Position numbers and translations under genes: made by a program
Assembly: GCA_016490735.1 (NCBI GenBank)
Contig: JAEMWC010000012.1
Coordinates: forward strand, 575,001 to 639,000
DNA from: Pachyseris speciosa
Taxonomy: Eukaryota; Cnidaria; Anthozoa; Scleractinia; Pachyseridae
Direction of reading: 5' to 3'
DNA: 64,000 nucleotides
Shown: piece after piece, positions 53,416-63,306 of the stretch
Layout: each line of letters begins with the position of its first letter
Position numbering within the stretch: the stretch's first letter is position 1
Notes under the pieces: model-generated
What the model was told of the DNA's origin: nothing
Database searches by the model: none
What the model saw: the letters and a program-made list of their open reading frames with translations, nothing else

Positions 53416-55600
53416 TAAAGACTAGACCGAATCCTTACATTACTCCAGAGATTAAACACCTTATGAATACTCGTGATCATTGGCGAAAAAAAAAGCAATC
53501 AAAACAATGGATAAACTTCACTGGAATGCGTATCGTTTCTTTAGGCAAGAAGTGAAGCGCGAGCTTCGTATCGCTGAACAGGAATACGTTCGCTCTGAAT
53601 TAATAAACAGTAAAGGCAACACCAATTCAATCTGGAAAGTCATCAACCGCTGTATACGCAAAAAGAATGCTCAAATCGCCACATCCGAAGACCCTATGGC
53701 CCAAGCAAACAAGTACAATGATTTCTACACCTTTGTGGGCAAAAATATTGCTGAAAAGGCACAGACCTTGACCGAAAAGCTTGGCTTTACTGCCTTTGAC
53801 AACAACAACCAGAGCAATGAAGATGCGAGCGAATGTAGCAATCATCAGGAGTTCTACTTTAGACCTGTCACAGAGCAAGAGACTTTGAAGAAAGTTAAGG
53901 CTCTCCCGTCGAACAAGGCTCCTGGAGCTGACAAAGTGACTGCCCGGATCCTAAAAGCTAGCCTTTCTGTTACACTGCTACTACTTACAAATTTAATCAA
54001 CTGTTCTTTTCGTTCCGGTATTTTTGCAGAATCATGGAGATTGGCAGAAGTAGTACCTTGCATTAAAGACAAAGAGGGTGATCGAGATGATCCATCAAAC
54101 TCTCGTCCTATCTCACTCCTACCAATAATATCGAAGGTCTGTGAGAGAGCTGCACACTTACAACTCGTGCGATTCTTACAAGATCATTCCATCATACATC
54201 CTCTCCAAAGTGGCAACAGAAAATCCCATTCTACCGAGACTGCGTTACTTCGTTTCACTGATGAAATCTTAAAAAATATGAAAAGCGCATATCAGTTGTG
54301 GTACTCCTTGATATGACTAAGCGTTTGATAGCATACGTCACGATATACCTCTTGCAAAGCTCCGTAGAATTGGAATATCTTCATTTGCGCTTGCCTGGTT
54401 CAGCAGTTACCTATCAGGCCGTAAACAAGTAGTGAGGATTGGGATTGCCGTCTCAGCGAAATTGGAGCTACGCTTTGGCGTTCCCCAGGGATCCATTTTG
54501 GGTCCAGTGTTATTCACCTTATACGTCAACGAACTGTTATCTATTCCTAATCACTGTCAATCGATGGGATACGTTGATGACACTAAGCTGCTTCTTGCCC
54601 TGCCACCAAACCAAATTACTGATGCAGTTTCTATGCTAAATGACGACCTCAGGGAAATAACCAAATGGTGCTGCAGAAACTCATTATTACTCAACCCGGA
54701 CAAGACTAAACTTTTGGTGATTGGAGTACCTCAACTCACAAGGACTTTACCGACCCTATCCGTAACTCTTATGGGTAAGAACATTGAACCAGTCACCACG
54801 GCAAAGCACCTCGGAATCTACATCGACAATAGCTTAAATTACAATGACCACATCAACAAGATTTCTTCAAGCTGTATTTATAAGTTAATTATGATCAATC
54901 GCATAAAATACCTGCTTGATAAGAAAAATATCCTACTGCTTATTCACTCTTTTGTCTTTAATAAACTACTTTATTGCTCTTCAGTATGGAGTAATATCTC
55001 AAAGAAAAACATTTAAAAGTTGCAACATCTTCAAAACTTTGCAGCAAGAATTGTCCTTGGCTTGAAGAAATACGATCACATCTCTGAGGGACTAAAATCA
55101 TTAGGATGGCTAGACATTAACCATAAACTCAAGTTTAATGACTGCGTCATGATGTATAAATGCCTCAACGAGGGTGCTCCTAGGTATCTATCGCAGAGGT
55201 TCAAGAAGCGCTCACAGATCCATAGCCGAACCACAAGAAGCCGTAACGACTTGGACTTGATCAAATGTCGCCTCGCCACAGGGCAACGATCTTTCAGTTT
55301 TCGAGGAGCCAAGGCGTGGAACGAGCTTCCAAATCCACTAGAGATGCTACCTCGTTAAATAATTTTAAAAAGAATTTAATGAAACTATTTAAGGAAATTT
55401 AAGACTTTTTCCAATTGTATATAAAGTTTTAGCTTTATTTATTTATTATATTCTATTTTCATGTCCATGTTGATTTTATTATTATTGTAGGTAATTTATT
55501 CATGATTATTATTATTGTTTTTTACATTGTGGCTGAAAAGCCCCTATGGGGGAACTTCAATAAATGTATGTATGTATGTATGGATGGATGTATGCATGCT
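53416..55600 (+). pseudogene. CR1/Jockey-like LINE with most of the reverse transcriptase
   Basis: The best preserved LINE here. The frame from 53480 gives the linker (VKRELRIAEQEYVRSELINS), then KVKALPSNKAPGADKVTARI (KAPGxD), RPISLLPIISKVCERA and QSGNRKSHSTETAL. A frame change near 54290 follows, then DMTKAFDS. From 54432: FGVPQGSILGPVLFTLYVNE, the catalytic GYVDDTKL, LNPDKTKLLVIG, the thumb, a stop at 55014-55016, and the C-terminal FSFRGAKAWNELP at about 55290. The 3'UTR ends in TGTATG repeats (55564-55595). The endonuclease domain is absent. Three or so lesions make it inactive, but it is younger than the other LINE relics. Confidence 0.88.
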
Positions 55601-58329
55601 CCTTATTCTACATTTTGCTACACAGGGAAATAAATCTGACATGATTTATAGCTCTGTGCCTTACGGCCGGAATGATTATACCGAGTTTTGGCTCGTTTTC
55701 ATGCTGTGTTTAACATTTGCATGGAAAAGAATCCAGCCCCTTTATAGCTTGAAAACAGTTTTAAAAGTAATTAAAACAGAAAAGGTACTTGTTTTAATAT
55801 CTTAAAATGCAAGACGCACATAGGAGAGATCAAAGCACATTTGGAAGGAACGGTCACGTGACCGAAAGAACAACATCAAATCAAAGCAACTGTCTGCACC
55901 ATATCTCCGCGTTTTGTCAACAAAATCTCTTCAAAAGGGGTATTTTAGGAGGATTTCTTCTGCCAACCTCGTTTTCATGTTGGCCATTTCAGGACCTAAG
56001 CAGTACTCCGTTTCTGTCGTGAATTTGACTAGGCTTCAAACTGGTGGAAAAAATGAATAGTGCTTTCACCTCAGAGAAACAAAAACAAATAAGTACCCAG
56101 TTTCACCCCTCAAAACTCATAAATGGACTAACCGAAGCTTGAAGCACAGGTATCTCCATTTTAGTGTCTCGCCATATTTGGGAAAAATGATCATGTGACT
56201 TCAATGAAAGTAGTAACCTCTTCCATGCTATCTAGATATTTTGTTGACAAGATAATATAAAAATAGGTATTTAGGGAGATTTTTAGTGCTAGCCTCGTTT
56301 TCATGTTGGTCATTTTGGGACCTGCGCAATACTCCCTTCCATTGGCGAATTTAGCTTGGCTCCATATCCAGAAATATTAGTCTTGGGGAGGCTTGTAATC
56401 TGGCAAAGTTTCATGCTTTTATCATAAAAATGATAACAGCTGGACTATCAGCCCCCCTCCCCCCACCCCCAGGCTTAATTGTAGCGAGCGTCGACATAAG
56501 AGAACATAGGAACGATGCTTCAATTGGGCCTAATCGCAGGTTATTACATGTAAGATTTGACTATAACAGATATTTCCTTTTCTCAATCATTTTATTTGAC
56601 GGTCAGAAGAAGATAAACCAAGGAACCCTGGGAGAATTATAAACACTAGGAAACTAAAAGCGAACTTAGCCACCAAAATTTAAAAGCCACGATGTGATTG
56701 GTCAGTTCCTAGGAATGGAAATGTCTGGCTCGGTTCAGCAGACGTTGGTGGGGAGGGAGAATAGGACCGAAAGAAACAACGGCTGCAAAGGAGGCTAACA
56801 AACCAGTGGCTCTCAAAGAATCAGTTTAACTGATGAACCAGTCTCCACATTCCCAAATATACTCACCTTTCCACTTTACTTGCATCTGAACTGAATTCCG
56901 TCTGGAAATACTTCTGGTTTCAAAGTATTAATGATTAACTACGTTTCACTTGATTTCATCTGTCAAAGACCAAAACAACCTCTAAAACGCAATAGTTAAT
57001 TTAAAAAACGCAAATGTTAACACTAACTTCAACTTGATAACCGTCAATAGTCAAAATCGGTAAAATTTAACCACTAACTGTCAAAGCCACCCTCCATTGA
57101 GACCCTCCTATTGAGGCTCGGCATCATGATTCCTAATGTTTTTGCTTTCCTAAAGGATTGACCTTGTTTTGAGGGATGGAGGGAGTCAAGCAATTTCGAA
57201 ATAAAATTACTTCAATGCAAATAGAGAAAAAAAACTTGCACAATGTGTTAAGGAAAAATATCGAACAATCTTGTCCTCTCTGGAGATCCTGTATAACCGT
57301 TTTTTATCCACAAAAACAGGAGCCTGACACTCCTGACAAAAATGATCTACAATTTTTGTCATAAATAGACCTTTCTTGCGTTCCAACAAACAATGGCGCC
57401 AAGTCGAGGTCAGGGTGGCCAAAAATACAGCAAATGTATGAAAATGTCCCCCCCCCCACCCCCCAACCCCCCAACCTCGCTCTGGAGCTATTGTTCGTAC
57501 GCACGCGGCAAAGGTCTATTGTATTTATTTGGAACCCGCTTCCAGGGATATCGATAATGTTGTTTTCTTGATATTATTTCAAACTGATTGAAAAACACTT
57601 AGCTGGTGAAGCATGTCGGCGAGTAGCTGTGGTTCGCAGGCGTGCTTGGATACTGAGGACAAGTAAGTCTACACGGAGTGAAACTGTTTCTTCATGAAAA
57701 TATTTTTGTGTTTTGTGAGCTATACATGCATCAAAGGTTTAGATGCAATATCTTGTAAACGAAAAGAGGATCAGCTGAAAATGACTGAAGTGTTGGATAT
57801 AACTAAACACTGATTCTGCATATATCACTGAAAAGCTGGGAGCAGGAAACTTTGTTATCTTTTGCATGCGATTTCAATAAACGATCAGTTTTGTAACTAA
57901 CAGGCCGGGCCGATTATGCAACGAAGTCTTACTCGGGCGTGGACCTGGGGCATCCATCTGTTTTAAGCAGACAAATTTTCTTCAACGTACAAATAGTCGG
58001 GTTGGCCAGAATTAAACGGGTTTAGACCCAGGGAATGACATACACTCGACTGAAAAAGCGTTGACCCATGCAAAGTATGAAACAGAAACGACACGACCCA
58101 GTGGAACTATTATTACACAACTGTCATGCCACGCTCTTCCAAGCATGAAGTCTGAACTTATTCCATGGGGTCGTAATGTTCATGGTATACATCTTGGATG
58201 GGTTTTACGACTCAAAGTTCTTTTATACTGTGAGCAGTCTCTTGGTCTAGTTCTGTAGCGTCCAATCCCTCATCGCTTTCTTCTCTCATTTGCATAATTT
58301 AACCTTTGCGCAAGTGATCTGAGGAAAAA
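55601..58329. other. intergenic, mostly unassigned
   Basis: 55925-56040 and 56270-56370 share diverged text (AACCTCGTTTTCATGTTGG and CTAGCCTCGTTTTCATGTTGG, each followed by CATTT and GGACCT), a tandem duplication about 340 bases apart. 56560-56640 is a right-end piece of the GCGTTTAAT-type element. 57450-57475 is C-rich. No gene called. Confidence 0.45.
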
Positions 58330-60059
58330 AGGACGACATGCTCGCAGTCCAAAGTTTCCATCTAGTGCATGTGCCCAAATCTACACCATACGCTACAACG
58401 CTAGGCCAAAGGCCTGTCAAAAATTGATTTATGCGCATGATTAGCAAATTACGTGTGGCGGAAAAGATGGCCACGTGACTAAAAACACTGAATTGAGTTT
58501 TAGATCGATTTCTTGAGTGCAGAGTGTAGAACACGAAAAATCGGATAAAATTTTCAAATACCTTGTAAAACTAAGAGAATTCGACAGTCTTAGAGTGAAG
58601 CTGTAATTTACGACATTGTAAATTGTAAAGAAATCGATTGTTCGAGAAGAGAGCGAGAATAAATAACAAGGCTTCCGCTTAATGAGAACGCCGAGGCCTG
58701 GGAACGAAGAACATTTGTTTGTAACCATTACAGGACGTACACCTAAGGAAGTACACATTCCTGAAGAACAAATCTGATAAGGACTGGCTGCTGTTGTAAC
58801 ACCAAGTGTGTAACTCGTCATGCCATATATCATCGTGCGCTATACACCTTCATCAACCCACTTAAATGAACGCAATGGATTTCAAAGCGGAGGCACGTTT
58901 ATCAACTACCCAGGTAATAACCGGCAAATTGTGAAAGTGCTCAAAAACATAGAGACACGCGACAGTGAAAGCGCCCCTGGTGAGAGCAATCGTACAGACT
59001 ACACCTACTACTCCAACTACCCTCCGCATGCAGTGTTCGAGTTCCTCGAGACGCTTGGCTTCAAAGTTGTTGCTTCACACTCGGTCAACGAGACTAGCAT
59101 ATGGACCCTGCACATGCCATAGTGAGCTTGAAAACGGCTGAGAACGTGTTTTGTTTTTCCATTCTATCAAGAATACGAAACTACTTAGACGCTAACTAAC
59201 ATTTTTGTCGTGGAAGACTAGCAGAAACGTGACGGAACAGACGAAATCGAAGTCGATGGTTACATGCATAAATCAACGCCATGCATATGGATCGAAAGTG
59301 GATTTTTTCCAGCTGTAGAGGAACAGTAAATAATATGATTTTTTCAATGACATGCCTCAAGCTTCGGCTGTCCCCACGAAGTGACTAACGCTATATAGGT
59401 TACATTTTTACTACCACTTTTATTGTCAATCGGCAGAGTAATTAGTGCAGGTAGCGTGACGAGTTTCGGTTTCGTGAAGTGTACTTCGTTCTTTGAGTGT
59501 CTTTCTAAGGTTGAAGTACCCCGGTCAGCCAAAGTCAGTAACATTGCGGATATGGGTGAGTACTTTGCTTTAATATACGTTTTTTTTTGAAGGTGAGCAA
59601 GAAGTAGGGCTCGTATGATCGAATTTAGCTCGGCTGTTGGTTCATTCAGGACCCGGGATTCAAGATTTGGCAGAGCGAACGCAAATGCGGAATGAAAATT
59701 ATTTGAATCCTATTATTAGTTTCCTGACCATGTGACGTGAATTATTTCAGTTGAACGCTTTCTGTGTCCCCGCGAGTCCCGAACAATCAGAAATCTGTTG
59801 AATCCTTTTAAAACGTAGTGATTATCTCGCGTCTGAACTGCGCTATAGTCCCCGAGCCTGATCACAATCAAAGATAGATAGGTTTAGATGAAAATCGATG
59901 GGCACGAAAAGCCAGAGGATTGATTTTTATTGGGCGCAATAGGGGTCCATATTGGATGAGGTAGAGCATAATAGCCCTAATTATCATGGTCGAAGCCTTG
60001 CGCTATCTGCCGATGTCGATCTCTGTCTTTTGTTTGTTTTACGATATGCTGCGCATATT
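58330..60059 (+). repeat. GFRP-like duplicated unit 5
   Basis: Shares the upstream (GATCGATTTCTTGAGTGCAG at about 58505; GAAATCGATTGTTCGAGAAG at about 58630) and downstream blocks, with the donor-like GGTGAGTAC at 59555. The unit stops at CTGCGCATATT (60059), where the others continue AACCTGA; the second virus-like element begins there. Confidence 0.75.
58820..59122 (+). CDS. GCHFR: GFRP-like, copy 5
   Basis: 100 codons, intact. MPYIIVRYTPSS start; core YYSNYPPHAVFEFLETLGFK, then VVASHSVNETSIWTLHMP. The end WTLHMP is the closest of the five to the WCLHKE end of animal GFRP. The loop between start and core is shortest here, so this copy is nearest to the family's usual length of about 84. Role as inferred for copy 1: regulatory partner of GTP cyclohydrolase I. 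Confidence 0.75.
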   Translation: MPYIIVRYTPSSTHLNERNGFQSGGTFINYPGNNRQIVKVLKNIETRDSESAPGESNRTDYTYYSNYPPHAVFEFLETLGFKVVASHSVNETSIWTLHMP

Positions 60060-60785
60060 CTTGGTTTTCACATGACGTCATAAGAAACTAAAATTCAAAA
60101 TTAAACAGATTTTTGTATTTTTAGCCTCATCATGTAAAAGACATTTTAGAAATGTATCTGCTTGCATGTTTTCAGCTCGATAGCGTGCTCTGTTTTGAAA
60201 ATAGGGGAGTTTGAATTTTAGGTTTTTTCACAGTTCGTGATATAAACATGTCTGCTCACAGGCATGTCACGTACACGAAAACATCGATTCAGCTTGTGTT
60301 TTTGAGGTTTGAAAAGCCAACATGACAGGAGAAGCGTCTTTCCGAATGTTTGCAAGCTCAAAAGAGAGAAGAATGACTTTAGTAGTATAGTGTTTGGGGG
60401 TACCAGATCAAAAATTAATCAAATGGAATCACATACTGATTTAGGGGGTGTTTTAGCAAAATGATCTCGGATTTTGGAAAAACTATAGTTATTTTATTTT
60501 TGATCTCGTATTTTTGATCTCGTATTCTGGAATCTATAGTTGTTCAATCTTATATAATCTATAGTTGTTCAATCTGATGGAACCAAGGTCAGCACACTTT
60601 GAATTCCCAAGGTCAGCGCATTTTTGATCTCGTATTTTGGAATCTATAGTTTATTAAAAATGCGTGACATTCTCGGAAAAACAGGAAATGAGTCATCACC
60701 TATATAGATCTCTGACCGACACAGCTGTGCCGTGACGTCATGTGTTAGTAACATATAAAATAATATCTCATATAATAATATAGAA
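60060..60785 (+). promoter_or_regulatory. leader of the second element: tandem motifs and core promoter
   Basis: 60465-60660 repeats GATCTCGTATTTTGGAATC, with CTATAGTT after it, three to four times. Before the first gene a palindromic TGACGTCA (60733-60740) and a TATA-like CATATAAAATAAT (60752-60764) lie 22-50 bases ahead of the ATG. TGACGTCA also occurs near the left junction (about 60073). The promoter role is inferred from spacing. Confidence 0.5.
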
Positions 60786-61349
60786 ATGACTTGTAATTCA
60801 GTAATCCACAATGAATTAAAGAATATGGGAGAATTGTCATGTTCTTTTTGTGATCAGCAATTGGTTAAAGTTGTTAGCAGTGTGGTTGTGCCATGCTGCG
60901 ATAAACAGAAAATGTTTAATGATTATGGTGAAAATGTTTGTCTGAATTGTGGTTCAGTCCATGGTTATAATTATTGTAAGGAGTACGTTGACTTTCATGA
61001 TAATATGTATAAAATACGGCGAAAATCTGTATATCATCGCAAGTACCATATTGAAAATGTAATAAATGGTGTGTGTAGAAAGAATGGATTTCAAATTTCT
61101 GTAAAAGATAAGGGCAAAATATTGAAAATATTCGAAGAGATAGACGCTGTCCTTCCTTTGGTGAATAAGAATCGTAAAAGGATGATAAGTACGAAATTTA
61201 TGCTTAAGCAAATATTTTTAATGCTTGATCTCCCTTTTGAGAATATAACTGTTACTAGATCAAAAAAGACGCTTGGATTTTATGATCAATATTGGGTTGA
61301 CATTCTAATGTTGAGATTTGATAAGATTATTCGTATTATCAAGCAGTGA
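60786..61349 (+). CDS. zinc-ribbon transcription-factor-like protein (VLTF3/TFIIB-like)
   Basis: 187 codons, intact. The N-terminus has paired cysteines: CSFC near residue 20, a CC pair near 38 and CLNCGSVHGY near 55, where TFIIB-type ribbons have CxxCG. Then comes MYKIRRKSVYHRKYHIENV, a helical region, and a C-terminal KKTLGFYDQYWVDIL block. The order Cys ribbon, YxRxxHF-like helix, then KSxxKLxxQDxIW-like block recalls the viral late transcription factor 3 family of large DNA viruses and Polintons. That is a motif-order judgement without a search; a plain TFIIB-like protein is the alternative. Its end overlaps the convergent membrane-protein gene by 11 bases. A TATA-like box lies 22 bases upstream. 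Confidence 0.55.
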   Translation: MTCNSVIHNELKNMGELSCSFCDQQLVKVVSSVVVPCCDKQKMFNDYGENVCLNCGSVHGYNYCKEYVDFHDNMYKIRRKSVYHRKYHIENVINGVCRKNGFQISVKDKGKILKIFEEIDAVLPLVNKNRKRMISTKFMLKQIFLMLDLPFENITVTRSKKTLGFYDQYWVDILMLRFDKIIRIIKQ

Positions 61350-61824
61350 ATTTTTCATCATATTTCAGAAAAAATTTATCTATTATTGGACTATTATCAG
61401 TCACATAATCATCAATATTCTTCATTGAGATATGTATGCTTGAAGCATCGAAATCACCACTTCTCAACTTGTCTTTTATGGCATTGAGTAGATGTTGATA
61501 GCTTTGATAAGCATATGTGCAATTTTGGATTTTGAGATCGAGGTTTTTATGCTTCATCCACCCTTGTATCAAAAGTGATGCTGTACTGATGGCTACCAAA
61601 CTAACACCACCTGTTGCCACGCTTGCAGCGAGACCTCCAGTTGCAAAGATGATAGACAATGAGTTCCCAAGTAATTTCCATTTTTTGAACCGTTTAACCG
61701 CCTGTTTATGAGCCCAACACTTTCTGTGATATGTGTGGTAATAGGCTTTTAATTCATTTACCTGATCTTCTGTTAATTCACCTGAAATATGGTTCCAGCT
61801 GAATATACTTTTTCTCTCTTTCAT
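61339..61824 (-). CDS. two-membrane-segment protein, intact homologue
   Basis: 161 codons. N-terminal charged region with LTEDQVNELKAYYHTYHRKC, then two hydrophobic segments (LGNSLSIIFATGGLAASVA; GVSLVAISTASLLIQGW). A C-terminal helical tail follows, ending DDYVTDNSPIIDKFFLKYD. Layout and motifs match the broken gene at 24245-24937, which pairs HW/CW and IDDxVxD at the same places. The start at 61824 lies 9 bases after the stop of the upstream gene. No known family recognised; a membrane-acting protein (entry, egress or host effector) is only a guess. Confidence 0.65.
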   Translation of the reverse strand: MKERKSIFSWNHISGELTEDQVNELKAYYHTYHRKCWAHKQAVKRFKKWKLLGNSLSIIFATGGLAASVATGGVSLVAISTASLLIQGWMKHKNLDLKIQNCTYAYQSYQHLLNAIKDKLRSGDFDASSIHISMKNIDDYVTDNSPIIDKFFLKYDEKFTA

Positions 61825-61833
61825 ATATATATT

Positions 61834-62256
61834 TTATACAATAATTCTATTAAAAATGCAATAAAGAATCCCAGATATTTGGCCAGATAATGGAGATCTT
61901 TTTCTTCGCTTTGATGTAAATAAACAAGGTATTGCATAACAATATCCACGGTCTAATGAATAGCTATTATAAAATCTTCCATATGCATCATGAAGTATAC
62001 CATGTGTTTGTAATGTATCAATCCAACCAAGTGTATGTTCCAAGAAATGTGTCAAGCATCCACTACCAGGCCCAATAAGTCCAATATCCTTGTGAGTATA
62101 TAAAATACTGTTGATTGGGATAAATGTATTGAAATGCTTGTGATACAGATATTGGTAAACCAAAGCTGATTTCAAAATTGAGTCATCAATATTATGATGT
62201 TGTTGTTTTGTTTCTTTAAAAAAGAATTTGATATATTTAATTGCTTCTTTTATCAT
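61834..62256 (-). CDS. unidentified protein with GPGSGC and HDAYG motifs
   Basis: 140 codons, intact. Contains GLIGPGSGCLTHFLEHTLGW followed by THGILHDAYGRFYNSY and an aromatic GYCY. A glycine-rich loop and an HD pair about 25 residues apart recall the calcium loop and active site of phospholipase A2-like domains of some viral capsid proteins. The tyrosine spacing after HD is not canonical, so this is a weak hint. The start ATG overlaps the stop of the upstream fibre gene (ATGA at 62256-62253), implying translation of neighbouring genes from a compact array. No counterpart seen in the first element. Confidence 0.5.
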   Translation of the reverse strand: MIKEAIKYIKFFFKETKQQHHNIDDSILKSALVYQYLYHKHFNTFIPINSILYTHKDIGLIGPGSGCLTHFLEHTLGWIDTLQTHGILHDAYGRFYNSYSLDRGYCYAIPCLFTSKRRKRSPLSGQISGILYCIFNRIIV

Positions 62257-63290
62257 ATACTATATCGTTGCATTAAAATTTGATGATGATCCAAGATTGT
62301 TTTTTCATCCATTATAATATCCAAATAGACACAAAAGAAAGCAATGGAGCCATCTAAAGGTGCAATGGAGTTTGGATTCAAATCACCAAAAGTCATTTGT
62401 GTGCTGCCAGTTCTATTAGCTGCTGTAAAACTTCCAATATGTTTTTTGTTCCAATAGATTTTACTTTTGTTTGTATTAGGAGAAGATAAATTGTCCCAGT
62501 GAACAGATAAACAGTGCCAAACATTAATTTGGCCGAAATCATTTACTGAATAATCTGCTATTTTTCTGAAACTTTGTATTGATGCTTCTGGACAAAAATA
62601 TACACAATTTGTTTGATCAACACCACTTATAGCTAAATTTGAACCATTGTAATAGCTGACAAACTTATCATAACCTCCATTGTCATGACCAAAAAGCCCA
62701 TTTTTCCATGGATTTCCACCTGTATTTGAATTTAATTTGTAAACAATGAAGATATTAACAGCATTATTATTTAAATTGAGTTGACTTATCATTCTTTGTG
62801 ATCCATCAAACCTTAAAAAATAACGTCCATTAAGTTTCTCAGCCTTGGTACAAACAGTAGGTCTTGAATTTATGGTTGATTGTGTTGCATCATTTTCTTC
62901 ATTTGAGAGATCGTATAATGTTTCAACTTTTCTGTTTGCATTCATATCTACAAAATCATTATTGGCTCTGTCAATTTGATAAACACATTTTGAGTATAAT
63001 CTGATAAATTCAGAAACCCATAAATCTAAAAAACTATCTCTAACAATATCAGAAACTTGTGATTTGACAACAACATGATAAGAATCATTGCCAGCTTTTA
63101 CATTTGTCAAAAGTTTGTTTCCAAGATCATAATGCCCATCTTGAGTCAAATTAAATCCATCACCTTTATCACCTTTTGGACCGATTAGACCTCTATCACC
63201 TTCATCACCTTTGTCACCTTTATCACCTTTTGGGCCTGTTTTACCAGTTCTTATATTATCTTTATTTGGTGAATAGTTGAGTATACCCAT
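62253..63290 (-). CDS. collagen-stalk protein with lectin-like head
   Basis: 345 codons, intact. About ten Gly-X-Y triplets ([19 protein letters not shown]) follow a short start. Then one DLGNKLLTNVK-type fibre repeat with VVVKSQV, and a C-terminal domain of about 220 residues. That domain carries GRYFLRFDGSQRMISQLNL and an NIFIVYKLNS strand, and ends FFCVYLDIIMDEKTILDHH, consistent with a LamG/concanavalin-like jelly roll. Such a stalk plus carbohydrate-binding head fits a trimeric attachment fibre. The corresponding gene of the first element has the stalk and repeats but no such head. Confidence 0.7.
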   Translation of the reverse strand: MGILNYSPNKDNIRTGKTGPKGDKGDKGDEGDRGLIGPKGDKGDGFNLTQDGHYDLGNKLLTNVKAGNDSYHVVVKSQVSDIVRDSFLDLWVSEFIRLYSKCVYQIDRANNDFVDMNANRKVETLYDLSNEENDATQSTINSRPTVCTKAEKLNGRYFLRFDGSQRMISQLNLNNNAVNIFIVYKLNSNTGGNPWKNGLFGHDNGGYDKFVSYYNGSNLAISGVDQTNCVYFCPEASIQSFRKIADYSVNDFGQINVWHCLSVHWDNLSSPNTNKSKIYWNKKHIGSFTAANRTGSTQMTFGDLNPNSIAPLDGSIAFFCVYLDIIMDEKTILDHHQILMQRYSI

Positions 63291-63306
63291 ATATTATTAC
63301 TTTAGA

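Noticed and set aside
57612..57665. First coding exon MSASSCGSQACLDTEDK with a GTAAGT donor
   Set aside because: Attractive, but there is no downstream exon in phase that I can support.
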